A stretch of DNA of 40,412 nucleotides, taken from assembly GCA_002633005.1 (NCBI GenBank), contig NMRA01001203.1, positions 1 to 40,412 of the forward strand, written 5' to 3'. Shown piece by piece: positions 37,601-40,412 of this stretch (position 1 is its first letter; the number at the start of each line of letters is the position of its first letter). Below the pieces are notes generated by a model. It did not search any database and was not told the DNA's origin. It saw only the letters and a program-made list of their open reading frames with translations. The position numbers and the translations under genes were made by a program. Source of the stretch: Phoronis australis (lineage: Eukaryota; Phoronida; Phoronidae).

Positions 37601-39182
37601 GGCTATGGAATTTGTTTTTAACAAACAACTGTTAGTTAATGCATTTTGAAAATTCATCAGTATGTACAGGCAGAGGTGTTAACTACAGTTTATGGTTGTG
37701 CAATTGCTCGCATTGGACTGTGCGGTCATGGCAGCTGAGTCTGACTCTGGCGCTGCACTCTCTTTGATCCCGGTAAAAGCCACTCCAAAGGACGAGCAGT
37801 GAAAAGTCACGCATATCTTTAGAAATGCGTGATTTTCATGTAAGCATATTATTCATGGCATGCGCATTGTTGGACCAATTGGTTCGAAATTTTTCAAGTG
37901 TTAAGTTTCCTGTAGCTGGCTAGTAGCGAGTACCGCATAACTGGAAGTTGTTTTCAAAATGGCGGATCTGATGCATTTACCACTTTCCAATTGTGTTGGG
38001 TGCCATTTTGAATGTGAAGAGGAAATGACATGAATTTTTGCATATGGATTTTCTAAGGTATACCCTTTCAAATGAACTGTAACAATTTTAATATTTTCCA
38101 AAAATTTGTGAAACTAATCTGTTAAATAGAGTTTGTTTAGAACGGGCTTTCAAAGCATGTTCTCCATTTTTCTCCACAACGTCTCATTTTTGAATTATTC
38201 AGGGTTATCTGATGAGACTGTTCCTTTGTTGACTGATTTTTGTTGGTTTGCCTTCTGTTGAACTAGACTTTATTTCTTAATCATTTCTGATGTCTTCATT
38301 TCTTGTATGACTGTTATCATCATGTCCATCAGCAAAACCATCATCATCATCATAATTTTCATTGTCTTCTTTTCAATCAATTTCGCCAAGTGTCACTCCT
38401 CTGAGCATTTTCATGGTGCTAGTTGATAAGTTAAAATGAGATTCTGTGAAAAGATAGTGATTTTTGTCTTTTCTTTTTAGGCTAAGTGGCAAGCCCTTAT
38501 AAAGGAAGACCCGTATTACAAAAAAATTTTCAGGTTAGTGTCGTGTCTTTGTCATAGAGGTCTCCTACGTTAATGTTTGCATGAGGTTCATTTAAATTAG
38601 CGCAGACTTTGTAGCTTATTTTATTGCAGCGTATTTCAAGAATGTATTCTTTTAAACATAGTTATGCTTAGAGGTGCTTTTGTCTATTTGTGCATTTATT
38701 TCTCTAATTTGTATTATTTTATGCATTATAATCTTCTAAGTTGCTCATATCCTGATGTTGGGTTGACACTTTTCTATTCCCTAGGGAATGTTATATGAAA
38801 GGTCGCTTCCTCATTTGTAATTAGAACTATTGTATTTCAGATTTATACTGGCTTGTTCTTCTGAATCAAAAATTTAAGTGGTTTTGAAGACAATCATTAA
38901 GTGAATAGACTGATTACAGTCAAAATTTTGTTAGTTGGTAATACTATGTTTTATTCTTATGAAATCCTCTCAGTAATCACATGCCTATTTCCACCTTAAT
39001 ATCACTGGGCATACTACCAGTCATTAAACGGGTCTCAGGTGGCACTATGTGTTTTCATAAATACAATGCTGTTCGTCTTTTACAGTGAGGTGCGACCCCT
39101 ACAGGACAAATTTGACCAACAAATGAGGTTTGAGCTGACCTGTTTTAAGGGAGTGCAAGAGCCTGCGGAGTCTAACTGTTGA
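4556..39182 (+). CDS. EXOC2: EXOC2/Sec5 exocyst subunit, 3' part of gene (12 exons)
   Basis: Exocyst complex component 2 (Sec5) is a subunit of the octameric complex that tethers secretory vesicles to the plasma membrane; in animals its N-terminal IPT/TIG domain binds Ral GTPases. Joining 4556-4629, 11610-11693, 12049-12167, 14915-15035, 16436-16552, 21364-21505, 24773-24951, 25887-25948, 26436-26492, 30481-30520, 38481-38533 and 39086-39182 gives one open frame of 380 residues plus TGA, entered with two bases of a split codon. Landmarks shared with vertebrate EXOC2 as I remember it: KEAWVVD (human KEDWIVD), a KPGE motif, LFESYTEAKSNPIVG (human LFENYIELKADPIVG), IEVHAEVYAIS (human IAVHAEVFTIS), FELTCF near the end (human LQLTCF). 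The region is the C-terminal helical-rod third; the N-terminal IPT/TIG domain is not in the window. Introns range from about 350 bp to 8 kb. The C-terminus is longer than in vertebrates. Confidence 0.95.
4630..5203 (+). other. EXOC2 intron sequence, nothing recognised
   Basis: Begins with donor GTAAGT. No repeat or coding signal apart from a chance open frame (4943-5200) of hydrophobic, AT-driven composition. Confidence 0.6.
5204..7590. mobile_element. 2.4 kb TACCGTA-family inverted-repeat element, copy A
   Basis: Left end CACCGTTAACGTTAGGG continues as GGGTTAACGCCCTGGGCGG with tandem motifs (TGGGCGCTTAAA, TGGGCGGTTAAC, TGGGTGCTTATT) spaced 25-45 bp. The right end near 7430-7590 carries the same motifs and ends GTTAACCCAAACGTTTACGG. 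The interior is shared, inverted, with copy B at 7990-11207, apart from about 600 bp (6000-6590) present only here. No transposase was recognised. A 135-codon open frame (6309-6716) lies inside. Confidence 0.8.
6309..6716 (+). pseudogene. exon-like open frame carried by the transposon
   Basis: 135 codons from ATG, product not recognised. The part reading ANFQSVYAVDVSNS is followed by a GTAAGA that looks like a splice donor (6654). The inverted copy B has the same segment on the minus strand (about 10340-10269, KFQSVYIVDISES) also followed by GTAAGA, with mostly conservative amino-acid changes between the copies. This suggests the family carries, or once carried, a spliced gene. It could be captured host sequence or part of a lost transposase; nothing here decides between them. 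Confidence 0.3.
7591..7989. other. ~400 bp spacer between the two inverted elements
   Basis: Sequence without the family's motifs. It lies between an outward-facing end of copy A and the outward-facing end of copy B. It has an AT-rich start with ATGATATGATATAAATGATA and no recognised gene. Confidence 0.55.
7990..11207. mobile_element. TACCGTA-family element, copy B, inverted and interrupted
   Basis: Starts TACCGTAAACGTTCGGGTTG at 7990 and ends AACCCAAACATATACGGTA at 11207. Its reverse complement aligns along most of copy A: the end repeats, the stretch around AAAAGTTTGAAAAACT (5777 and 10640), the shared GCTGAAACTGGCCAATGT, and the region near CTCTGGCCTGATTTTTT. Removing the insertion at 8893-10236 leaves about 1.9 kb. 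Together with copy A it forms a ~6 kb palindrome with ~2 kb arms. Confidence 0.8.
8893..10236. mobile_element. 1.34 kb related element inserted in copy B
   Basis: Bounded by TACCGAACTCGTCCGGGTTA at 8893 and ACCCGCACGAGTACTGTA-type sequence ending at 10236, inverse of each other at most positions. Subterminal CCCATGCTCGGCTTACYGCC motifs lie inside both ends (8907-9000 and 10110-10190). The copy B homology to copy A resumes exactly on either side (CAATGT to the right, CAGTCACGC to the left), which shows this is an insertion. Flanks share GTTTT only, so the duplication length is uncertain. No transposase recognised. Confidence 0.75.
11610..11693 (+). CDS. EXOC2: EXOC2 exon b
   Basis: 28 codons, phase 0 to phase 0, after acceptor TATTTCCAG and before donor GTGAGT. 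The exon begins PLLFEN and ends KQKPGEVE, aligning without gaps to human PCQFEQ...CKPGEAS. The open frame extends upstream of 11610, but only this acceptor keeps the frame with exon a and the homology. The intron before it is about 7 kb and holds the paired inverted-repeat transposons. Confidence 0.93.
11694..12048 (+). other. EXOC2 intron, nothing recognised
   Basis: A 355 bp intron from GTGAGT to TTTTCCATCAG. No repeats seen. Confidence 0.8.
12049..12167 (+). CDS. EXOC2: EXOC2 exon c
   Basis: Follows acceptor TTTTCCATCAG and ends in phase 2 at donor GTATGT. It encodes IFSQRPIQKMVIEMCVQ then LLRSFRHCLAVL, matching the vertebrate segment beginning VFQQPKTQEEV. An amphipathic helical stretch of the Sec5 rod. 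The intron separating it from exon b is only 355 bp, the shortest seen in this gene. Confidence 0.92.
12168..13573 (+). other. EXOC2 intron sequence with a 29 bp tandem duplication
   Basis: AT-rich intron. The only structure noticed is a two-copy tandem repeat at 13000-13056, GAGAATGTTTYTGATACAG followed by YACTCSTTTT, period 29 bp. Confidence 0.6.
13574..14790 (+). repeat. repeat element with array of CTCF-consensus-like motifs, copy 1
   Basis: Begins with a hairpin (TATGCGCCCACATA ... TATGTGGACGCA) and ends with CATGGGCGCATA, so the ends form a short inverted repeat (TATGCGCCCA). The interior is about eight degenerate units, each carrying a variant of GCCACCTAGTGGC (13751, 13898, 14044, 14181, 14323, 14484, 14571, 14711), typically 137-147 bp apart, interspersed with TCTATCAAYCAAACCGCT and GAAAATTGGCATGTATGTT. 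The reverse complement of the motif is CCACTAGRKGGC. The same element recurs at 16937-18385. It carries no recognisable gene. Confidence 0.8.
14915..15035 (+). CDS. EXOC2: EXOC2 exon d
   Basis: Acceptor TTTCAG; one base completes the split codon from exon c, then 40 codons end in phase 0 at donor GTGAGC. The encoded segment is polar and acidic (HNPAVQAAVAADLLGH, later DQDSHKDDEFAPSE). It corresponds to the poorly conserved loop before human SEQRLLIVLSN, so the call rests on phase and on the strongly matching neighbours more than on identity. It lies just downstream of the first CTCF-like repeat array. Confidence 0.87.
15600..15668 (+). repeat. degenerate ATT trinucleotide microsatellite
   Basis: Imperfect run of ATT, with interruptions such as ACTATTACTGTTACG and GTTATTGTTCTT. 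Confidence 0.8.
15852..16091. other. assembly gap, 240 N
   Basis: Run of unknown bases. Open frames crossing it are artefacts. Confidence 0.99.
16436..16552 (+). CDS. EXOC2: EXOC2 exon e
   Basis: 39 codons, phase 0 to 0, acceptor TTATGCAG and donor GTAAGT. Begins EKRIIITLNNCNH, aligned with human EQRLLIVLSNCCY, and ends ETNKILT (human GIEKITQ). The coding frame differs from the longest open frame over this stretch; the homology decides it. Confidence 0.93.
16553..16936 (+). other. EXOC2 intron, nothing recognised
   Basis: From the donor GTAAGT of exon e to the start of the second repeat array. No feature seen. Confidence 0.6.
16937..18385 (+). repeat. repeat element with array of CTCF-consensus-like motifs, copy 2
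   Basis: Same family and orientation as 13574-14790, sharing the terminal segment GCGATGCATT...GTGGGCGCATTTC and the unit sequences (TCTATCAACCAAACCACTC, TCCTATGGGGTTGA). Motif copies lie at about 17092, 17239, 17390, 17526, 17672, 17820 (decayed), 17868 (decayed), 18013, 18136 and 18285 (decayed). The first intervals are 147, 151, 136, 146 and 148 bp. Copies at 17092 (TGCCCCCTAGTGGCA) and 17526 (GCGCCATCTAGTGGCCA) are fully conserved. The left hairpin is lost or altered. Confidence 0.8.
18386..18894 (+). other. EXOC2 intron, nothing recognised
   Basis: AT-rich DNA between the repeat array and the retroelement remnant; the last 100 bp or so may be the retroelement's 3' untranslated tail. Confidence 0.5.
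18895..19767 (-). pseudogene. decayed retroelement: region downstream of reverse transcriptase
   Basis: Reading the minus strand from 19767 to a stop at 18895, with at least two frame changes, the peptide pieces run: a charged helix with VQQAKQERWLNLD and ISWNDWWSM, then LKFLIQTV, ANLVRWGLRTDSSFRFCHRS with SLRHILYGC and a basic FRHNLVL, then TLPEGLLLSGLRPYVLL, LVIGELNVAWEEG, HERKLLLATEIQGKGYSCEM, and PFEVDYPSSSLQRFLKVAGV. This order (ITWxDLW, NLVRWG, CxxC..SLxHxLxxC, LRPD.., ELTVPWEE, ERKxxKY) is what I remember from the C-terminus of reverse-transcriptase-bearing elements common in marine invertebrates. The RT core is absent. Frameshifts show it is dead. Confidence 0.75.
19768..20933 (+). 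other. EXOC2 intron, little recognised
   Basis: No gene. GC content rises at about 20640-20880, where GGAGGGAG (20677) and CCCTCCCTCC (20765) form a loose inverted pair that could be the ends of a small repeat. Confidence 0.45.
20934..21036. mobile_element. 103 bp compact MITE of the TACCGTA family
   Basis: Starts TACCGTTCTCGTCCTGGTTA and ends GGTAACCCAGACGAATACAG TA. It contains one CCGCCCATGCTCGGCTTACC motif and GATTCCCAATTTAAGCACCC, both shared with the element at 8893-10236. It is essentially two ends joined with almost no interior. Confidence 0.85.
21364..21505 (+). CDS. EXOC2: EXOC2 exon f
   Basis: Acceptor TACAACAG; 47 codons plus one base, donor GTAAGT. Encodes HVKGVYEELNDTLFESY, then EAKSNPIVGAMEQNMY and FDWHTLDRNSG. 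This is the most recognisable EXOC2 block (human LKELDQRLFENY, KADPIVGSLEPGIY, FDWKD). Preceded by a 4.8 kb intron containing the second repeat array, the retroelement tail and the compact MITE. Confidence 0.96.
21506..24772 (+). other. 3.3 kb EXOC2 intron
   Basis: No transposon ends recognised. It holds a single CATCTAGTGGCA motif like those of the repeat arrays (22773-22784) and a hairpin at 24178-24202 (CCACATAC, loop, GTATGTGG). Open frames here (22191-22388, 22870-23151 and others) look random. Confidence 0.55.
24178..24202. repeat. hairpin CCACATAC-loop-GTATGTGG
   Basis: An 8 bp perfect stem with a 9 base loop (ATCGAAAAC). The stem resembles the terminal hairpins at 13576 and 30638. 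Confidence 0.6.
24773..24951 (+). CDS. EXOC2: EXOC2 exon g
   Basis: Acceptor TTCACTAG; two bases complete a glycine codon, then 59 codons end in phase 0 at donor GTGGGG. Encodes VRSYLKIALVGLIEVHAEV, then FVPKVLEMVVQSVSDEL and CVDNFSHHGVVQ, aligned ungapped with human VRNYLKEALVNIIAVHAEV and following. The largest visible exon and the strongest homology. Confidence 0.96.
24952..25886 (+). other. EXOC2 intron, nothing recognised
   Basis: Begins with donor GTGGGG and ends with TTTCTTAG. No repeat or RNA signal seen. Confidence 0.6.
25887..25948 (+). CDS. EXOC2: EXOC2 exon h
   Basis: Acceptor TTTCTTAG, 20 codons plus two bases, donor GTAAGT. Encodes AVLEVRAFDEALNNYHNSES, matching human [20 protein letters not shown]. 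Confidence 0.92.
25949..26435 (+). other. EXOC2 intron, nothing recognised
   Basis: 487 bp intron from GTAAGT to GTTTTAG. AT-rich, no feature. Confidence 0.7.
26436..26492 (+). CDS. EXOC2: EXOC2 exon i
   Basis: Acceptor GTTTTAG and donor GTATGT; phase 2 in, phase 2 out. Encodes KAALQEALDYVLRKGKKSSR including split codons, parallel to human KSSFKQALEAL. It ends in a basic, serine-containing stretch that starts an insertion relative to the vertebrate protein. Confidence 0.9.
26934..27086. other. assembly gap, 153 N
   Basis: Run of unknown bases inside the intron between exons i and j; flanking GGGTGGGGG suggests a hard-to-assemble repeat. Confidence 0.99.
27087..28077 (+). other. EXOC2 intron, nothing firm
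   Basis: No gene. A short inverted pair (GACCCCGTGAAAAATGA at 27706 and TTTTTCACAGGGTC at 27735) forms a hairpin. GTTCCAGGGGGGATCTAGAA near 27827 resembles worn MITE ends seen elsewhere in the window, without a partner. Confidence 0.4.
28247..28471 (+). pseudogene. THAP-like zinc finger open frame of the Kolobok element
   Basis: 74 codons from the ATG at 28247 (an in-frame ATG lies at 28235). It shows the THAP pattern: C-x4-C near the start (RCIVPICPNY), FFRLP where THAP proteins have HxFP, the conserved tryptophan in LRKWLAVV, and YEAVKHLHV where family members have the second zinc pair C-x2-H. In that last motif the cysteine is lysine, so one zinc ligand is missing, and the AVPTVF-like box is not seen. 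A stop follows at 28469. THAP domains bind DNA and, in transposases, recognise the element ends. Probably an inactive first exon or a truncated copy. Confidence 0.6.
28492..28689 (-). pseudogene. acidic open frame on the minus strand of the Kolobok element
   Basis: Open on the minus strand from 28689, without a true ATG at the edge (TTG), to a stop at 28492. The C-terminal part reads DLDVSSSDKDFTGGWLSFTG then YSDEEILEKRREQA. It has the look of a real coding exon (acidic, helical end). It converges tail to tail with the THAP frame. I do not recognise it with confidence; it may be a second gene of the element or captured sequence. Confidence 0.3.
29853..30157. mobile_element. 305 bp MITE with 5 bp target duplication
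   Basis: Left end CATAGGCGGATTTATGGGGG; right end CTTAGATCTGCCACTG, whose inverse is CAGTGGCAGATCTAAG. Both match the common CAGTGGCGGATCTAGG-type end, also found at 40380. AGTAG is present directly on both sides (29848-29852 and 30158-30162). Interior G- and C-runs follow the ends. No coding capacity. Confidence 0.8.
30481..30520 (+). CDS. EXOC2: EXOC2 exon j, 40 nt glycine-rich microexon
   Basis: Acceptor CGTTTTTAG, donor GTGAGT. One base completes an arginine, then 13 codons read IGSGSRGGGETEE. Low-complexity and hydrophilic, with no vertebrate counterpart that I can align; it probably forms a flexible linker before the terminal helix. Skipping it would shift the frame (40 nt; phase 2 in, phase 0 out), which supports it being constitutive when the last exons are used. 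Confidence 0.8.
30636..30671. repeat. hairpin related to the left end of the repeat arrays
   Basis: TATGCGGCCACATGTAATTT then ATGTGGTCGCATTTTG. It matches the first 35 bp of the array element at 13576 (TATGCGCCCACATATTTATA then TGTGGACGCATTTTG), with the change in the left arm matched by a complementary change in the right arm. The rest of the array element is not present here. Confidence 0.65.
30672..32731 (+). other. EXOC2 intron, nothing firm
   Basis: Intron sequence. It holds a single CATCTAGTGGCCAC motif at 32191-32204 and a faint tRNA-like stretch near 31627-31680 (not called). Open frames are short and random-looking. Confidence 0.5.
32732..32899 (+). CDS. EXOC2: candidate alternative EXOC2 last exon
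   Basis: A pyrimidine-rich acceptor (CATTTTTCAG) is followed by 55 codons plus TGA in phase 0, exactly the phase left by the glycine-rich exon j. The peptide starts KVDPERTAQAMKTDKQYREE and ends NWSNLGDTEVDNP; its composition looks coding. Possible internal donors are weak: GTTTCT after 32819 (phase 1, giving a stop at once in exon k) and GTGATG after 32895 (phase 2, which could join the last exon in frame while skipping exon k). Seen: acceptor, phase, open frame. Inferred: an alternative C-terminus lacking the conserved terminal helix. A chance open frame next to a cryptic acceptor is the alternative. Confidence 0.45.
   Translation, partial: KVDPERTAQAMKTDKQYREEDWQTPQQDKGFFSCFAALNRAGNWSNLGDTEVDNP
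32900..33297 (+). other. intron or alternative 3' untranslated region
   Basis: Directly follows the candidate alternative stop. No AATAAA nearby; ATTAAA occurs at 33908. Otherwise featureless. Confidence 0.4.
33298..33870 (+). repeat. ~240 bp tandem repeat, about 2.4 copies
   Basis: Units begin CCTGTATTTTG, with AGTGTCATRCTTGARCCA, at about 33299, 33551 and 33787 (spacing about 252 and 236 bp). Each full unit contains TTCCATGCTACTTTGTA, a TTAACTGG box and TTTTTACTTTAA. The third copy stops after about 85 bp. Confidence 0.85.
33871..36445 (+). other. intron, nothing firm
   Basis: No gene or transposon ends recognised. At 35916-35926 AAGATGGCGGC matches the core of a YY1/Pho-type motif, within a longer ATGGATTCAAGATGGCGGCT context often seen in repeats. 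Confidence 0.5.
36446..36954. mobile_element. 509 bp hAT-like MITE
   Basis: Left end CAGGGCTTGGAATTTTCCGC, right end ATTCCAAGCCCTG: a perfect 13 bp inverted repeat, with CCGCG-rich subterminal sequence on both sides (TTTCCGCGTTTTTCGTG on the right). Ends of the CAGGG type and imperfect flanks (CTGTAT / CTATAT) fit a hAT element with an 8 bp duplication, now mutated. Open frames over 100 codons inside (36363-36674, 36616-36993) cross the ends and have no recognised product. Confidence 0.8.
36955..38480 (+). other. EXOC2 intron, nothing firm
   Basis: No gene. A short degenerate ATC microsatellite (CATCATCATCATC) lies near 38340. Confidence 0.5.
38481..38533 (+). CDS. EXOC2: EXOC2 exon k
   Basis: Strong polypyrimidine acceptor TTCTTTTTAG, donor GTTAGT. 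17 codons plus two bases: AKWQALIKEDPYYKKIF. Frame-compatible with exon j (phase 0) and with the last exon (phase 2), where it aligns loosely with the human segment before LLNKFKSSM. Confidence 0.85.
38534..39085 (+). other. last EXOC2 intron, nothing recognised
   Basis: 552 bp from donor GTTAGT to TTTTACAG. Confidence 0.75.
39086..39182 (+). CDS. EXOC2: EXOC2 exon l, terminal coding exon
   Basis: Acceptor TTTTACAG; one base completes a serine, then EVRPLQDKFDQQMRFELTCF, a short polar tail ending ESNC, and TGA at 39180-39182. It matches the human C-terminus (LLNKFKSSMHLQLTCFQ), so this is the true 3' end of the coding sequence. Confidence 0.93.
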
Positions 39183-40379
39183 TGATGATAATGGCCGTGG
39201 CCTCTTCCAGTGCAATATTGTGGTCTGCCGTGCACATCAAAGGTCAACATTGCGGAGATGATCCATGGCATAGCCATTTGCATCACGCTCTTTCGATTCA
39301 ATATTTGTCATTTTCTGTATGTCATTATAAAGTATATATATTAGTAGAGCTTGAGAAACGTTTTTTGCCGCAAAATTGAACCTTTCTGTTTTCTAATGGA
39401 ATTTTGAGAAACTAAAACTGTAGCTTAAAGCCATACAGGCATATGTATTGAAGGTTAAATTCCTTTCCTCCACTGTGACCATTCACCACTTTCTTCACTG
39501 CACACCATATTCAAACGATCAGTCGGCAAATTTAAGTTTTTTAGACATATCAAAACTCTTTGCCATTTCTTTAAACTTGGAGTTTCTAAGCAACACACTT
39601 TTTAACCAATCGTATTAATCTTACCTTGAAAGCTTGAGCGATTGAACATTTTCACGTCATCCTGCTTTCACTGCACTAAAACTCTGAAGCAAAAATCTTC
39701 ATGAGCTCTGTTTTTTGTAGCCTAAATATAGATTGCTGTACTGCAAAAATGTCATTATAGTGGCACAGAGAACTGTTCTTAGTTCAAATTGTGCAAACTC
39801 AACCATTTAAGAGGTATTTTGAATACATTGAACTGGAGATACAATGGAGACGATATCAGTGCCTATCCACATCACCTCAAAGTATTTCAATTTATTTCAA
39901 AATATTAAAAACCTGCCAAATATGTTGCAAAAGCTGATATTACTATATTTATTAATGTCCATGATAATGTCACACGGAAATGAACGAACTTTGTACCGAA
40001 TGAGCATGATTCACATGTGCAGAGGGCAGGAAAACTGGATCAAATCGACTACACTTATTGCATGATTTACTAATCCATTTTGGTCGATACCATGTTGGGT
40101 AACGGTTACTATCTGGTCAGTACAGTTGTATGTATATTGCCCATGGTGTACAAACACTTAAGTAAAGTCATTTTCAAATCCTTGCAAGGATTGTGAAGAC
40201 TTGCATTAAACTATTACCCTAAAACTATGTTTTCACATGCTTCTTGTGCAGGCATTTTTATTGCAGAGGCTTTTTTCAGCAGGTTTGGTGGAAAGACGTT
40301 TTATGATAGAAGACTTTTGCTAAGACAGTGGTGACAAGTCACATGGGATGGGCAAGTCTTGTCATATTTTAGTCTAGGA
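39183..40379 (+). other. EXOC2 3' untranslated region and downstream DNA
   Basis: AT-rich, no second gene recognised; open frames such as 39844-40065 look random. Confidence 0.5.
39326..39331 (+). promoter_or_regulatory. possible EXOC2 poly(A) signal (variant TATAAA)
   Basis: A TATAAA hexamer about 145 nt after the EXOC2 stop. No canonical AATAAA was noticed between the stop and the window end; ATTAAA variants lie at 39904 and 40205. Which one is used cannot be told from the sequence. Confidence 0.25.
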
Positions 40380-40412
40380 CAGTGGCGGATCTAGGATACC
40401 ATAAGGGGGGCT
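40380..40412. mobile_element. MITE left end, cut by the window edge
   Basis: CAGTGGCGGATCTAGGATAC, then ATAAGGGGGG: same end as the inverse of the right end of the MITE at 29853-30157. Confidence 0.7.

Overview
The window is animal nuclear DNA: AT-rich, with two assembly gaps (runs of N), many decayed transposable elements and a gene of short exons separated by introns of up to about 8 kb. The only clear host gene is the 3' part of EXOC2 (Sec5, exocyst complex) on the + strand. I reconstructed twelve coding exons from 4556 to 39182. Every junction has an AG acceptor and a GT donor, and the frame stays open across all of them, giving 380 residues and a stop. The protein is clearly like vertebrate EXOC2 but strongly diverged. 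Together with the transposon types (Kolobok/T2 with a THAP domain, hAT-like MITEs, a retroelement tail) this suggests a marine invertebrate, possibly a non-vertebrate deuterostome; the species cannot be fixed from this sequence. The 5' exons of EXOC2, including its Ral-binding IPT/TIG domain, lie before base 1 or were not recognised.

Layout. 1-4555: a 1.4 kb inverted-repeat element (22-1431), a three-copy ~300 bp tandem repeat (1933-2725), a 400 bp MITE (2752-3152), then intron. 4556-4629: first visible EXOC2 exon. 5204-11207: two ~2 kb copies of one inverted-repeat transposon family, head to head around a 400 bp spacer, the second copy interrupted by a 1.3 kb relative. 11610-16552: four EXOC2 exons, with a ~1.2 kb repeat array (13574-14790) and a gap-containing inverted repeat (15213-16130) in the introns. 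16937-18385: a second copy of the array. 18895-19767: a decayed retroelement tail on the minus strand. 20934-21036: a 103 bp member of the inverted-repeat family. 21364-26492: four more exons. 28078-29679: a Kolobok/T2 element with a THAP remnant. 29853-30157: a small MITE with a 5 bp target duplication. 30481-30520: a 40 nt EXOC2 microexon. 32732-32899: a candidate alternative last exon. 33298-33870: a ~240 bp tandem repeat. 36446-36954: a hAT-like MITE. 38481-39182: the last two EXOC2 exons. The end of the window cuts into another MITE.

There is no operon logic here; the exons act together as one transcript and the rest is intron and transposon sequence. The most unusual signals are the two repeat arrays, which carry a CTCF-consensus-like motif about every 147 bp, all in one orientation, and a frame-compatible exon that would replace the EXOC2 C-terminus.
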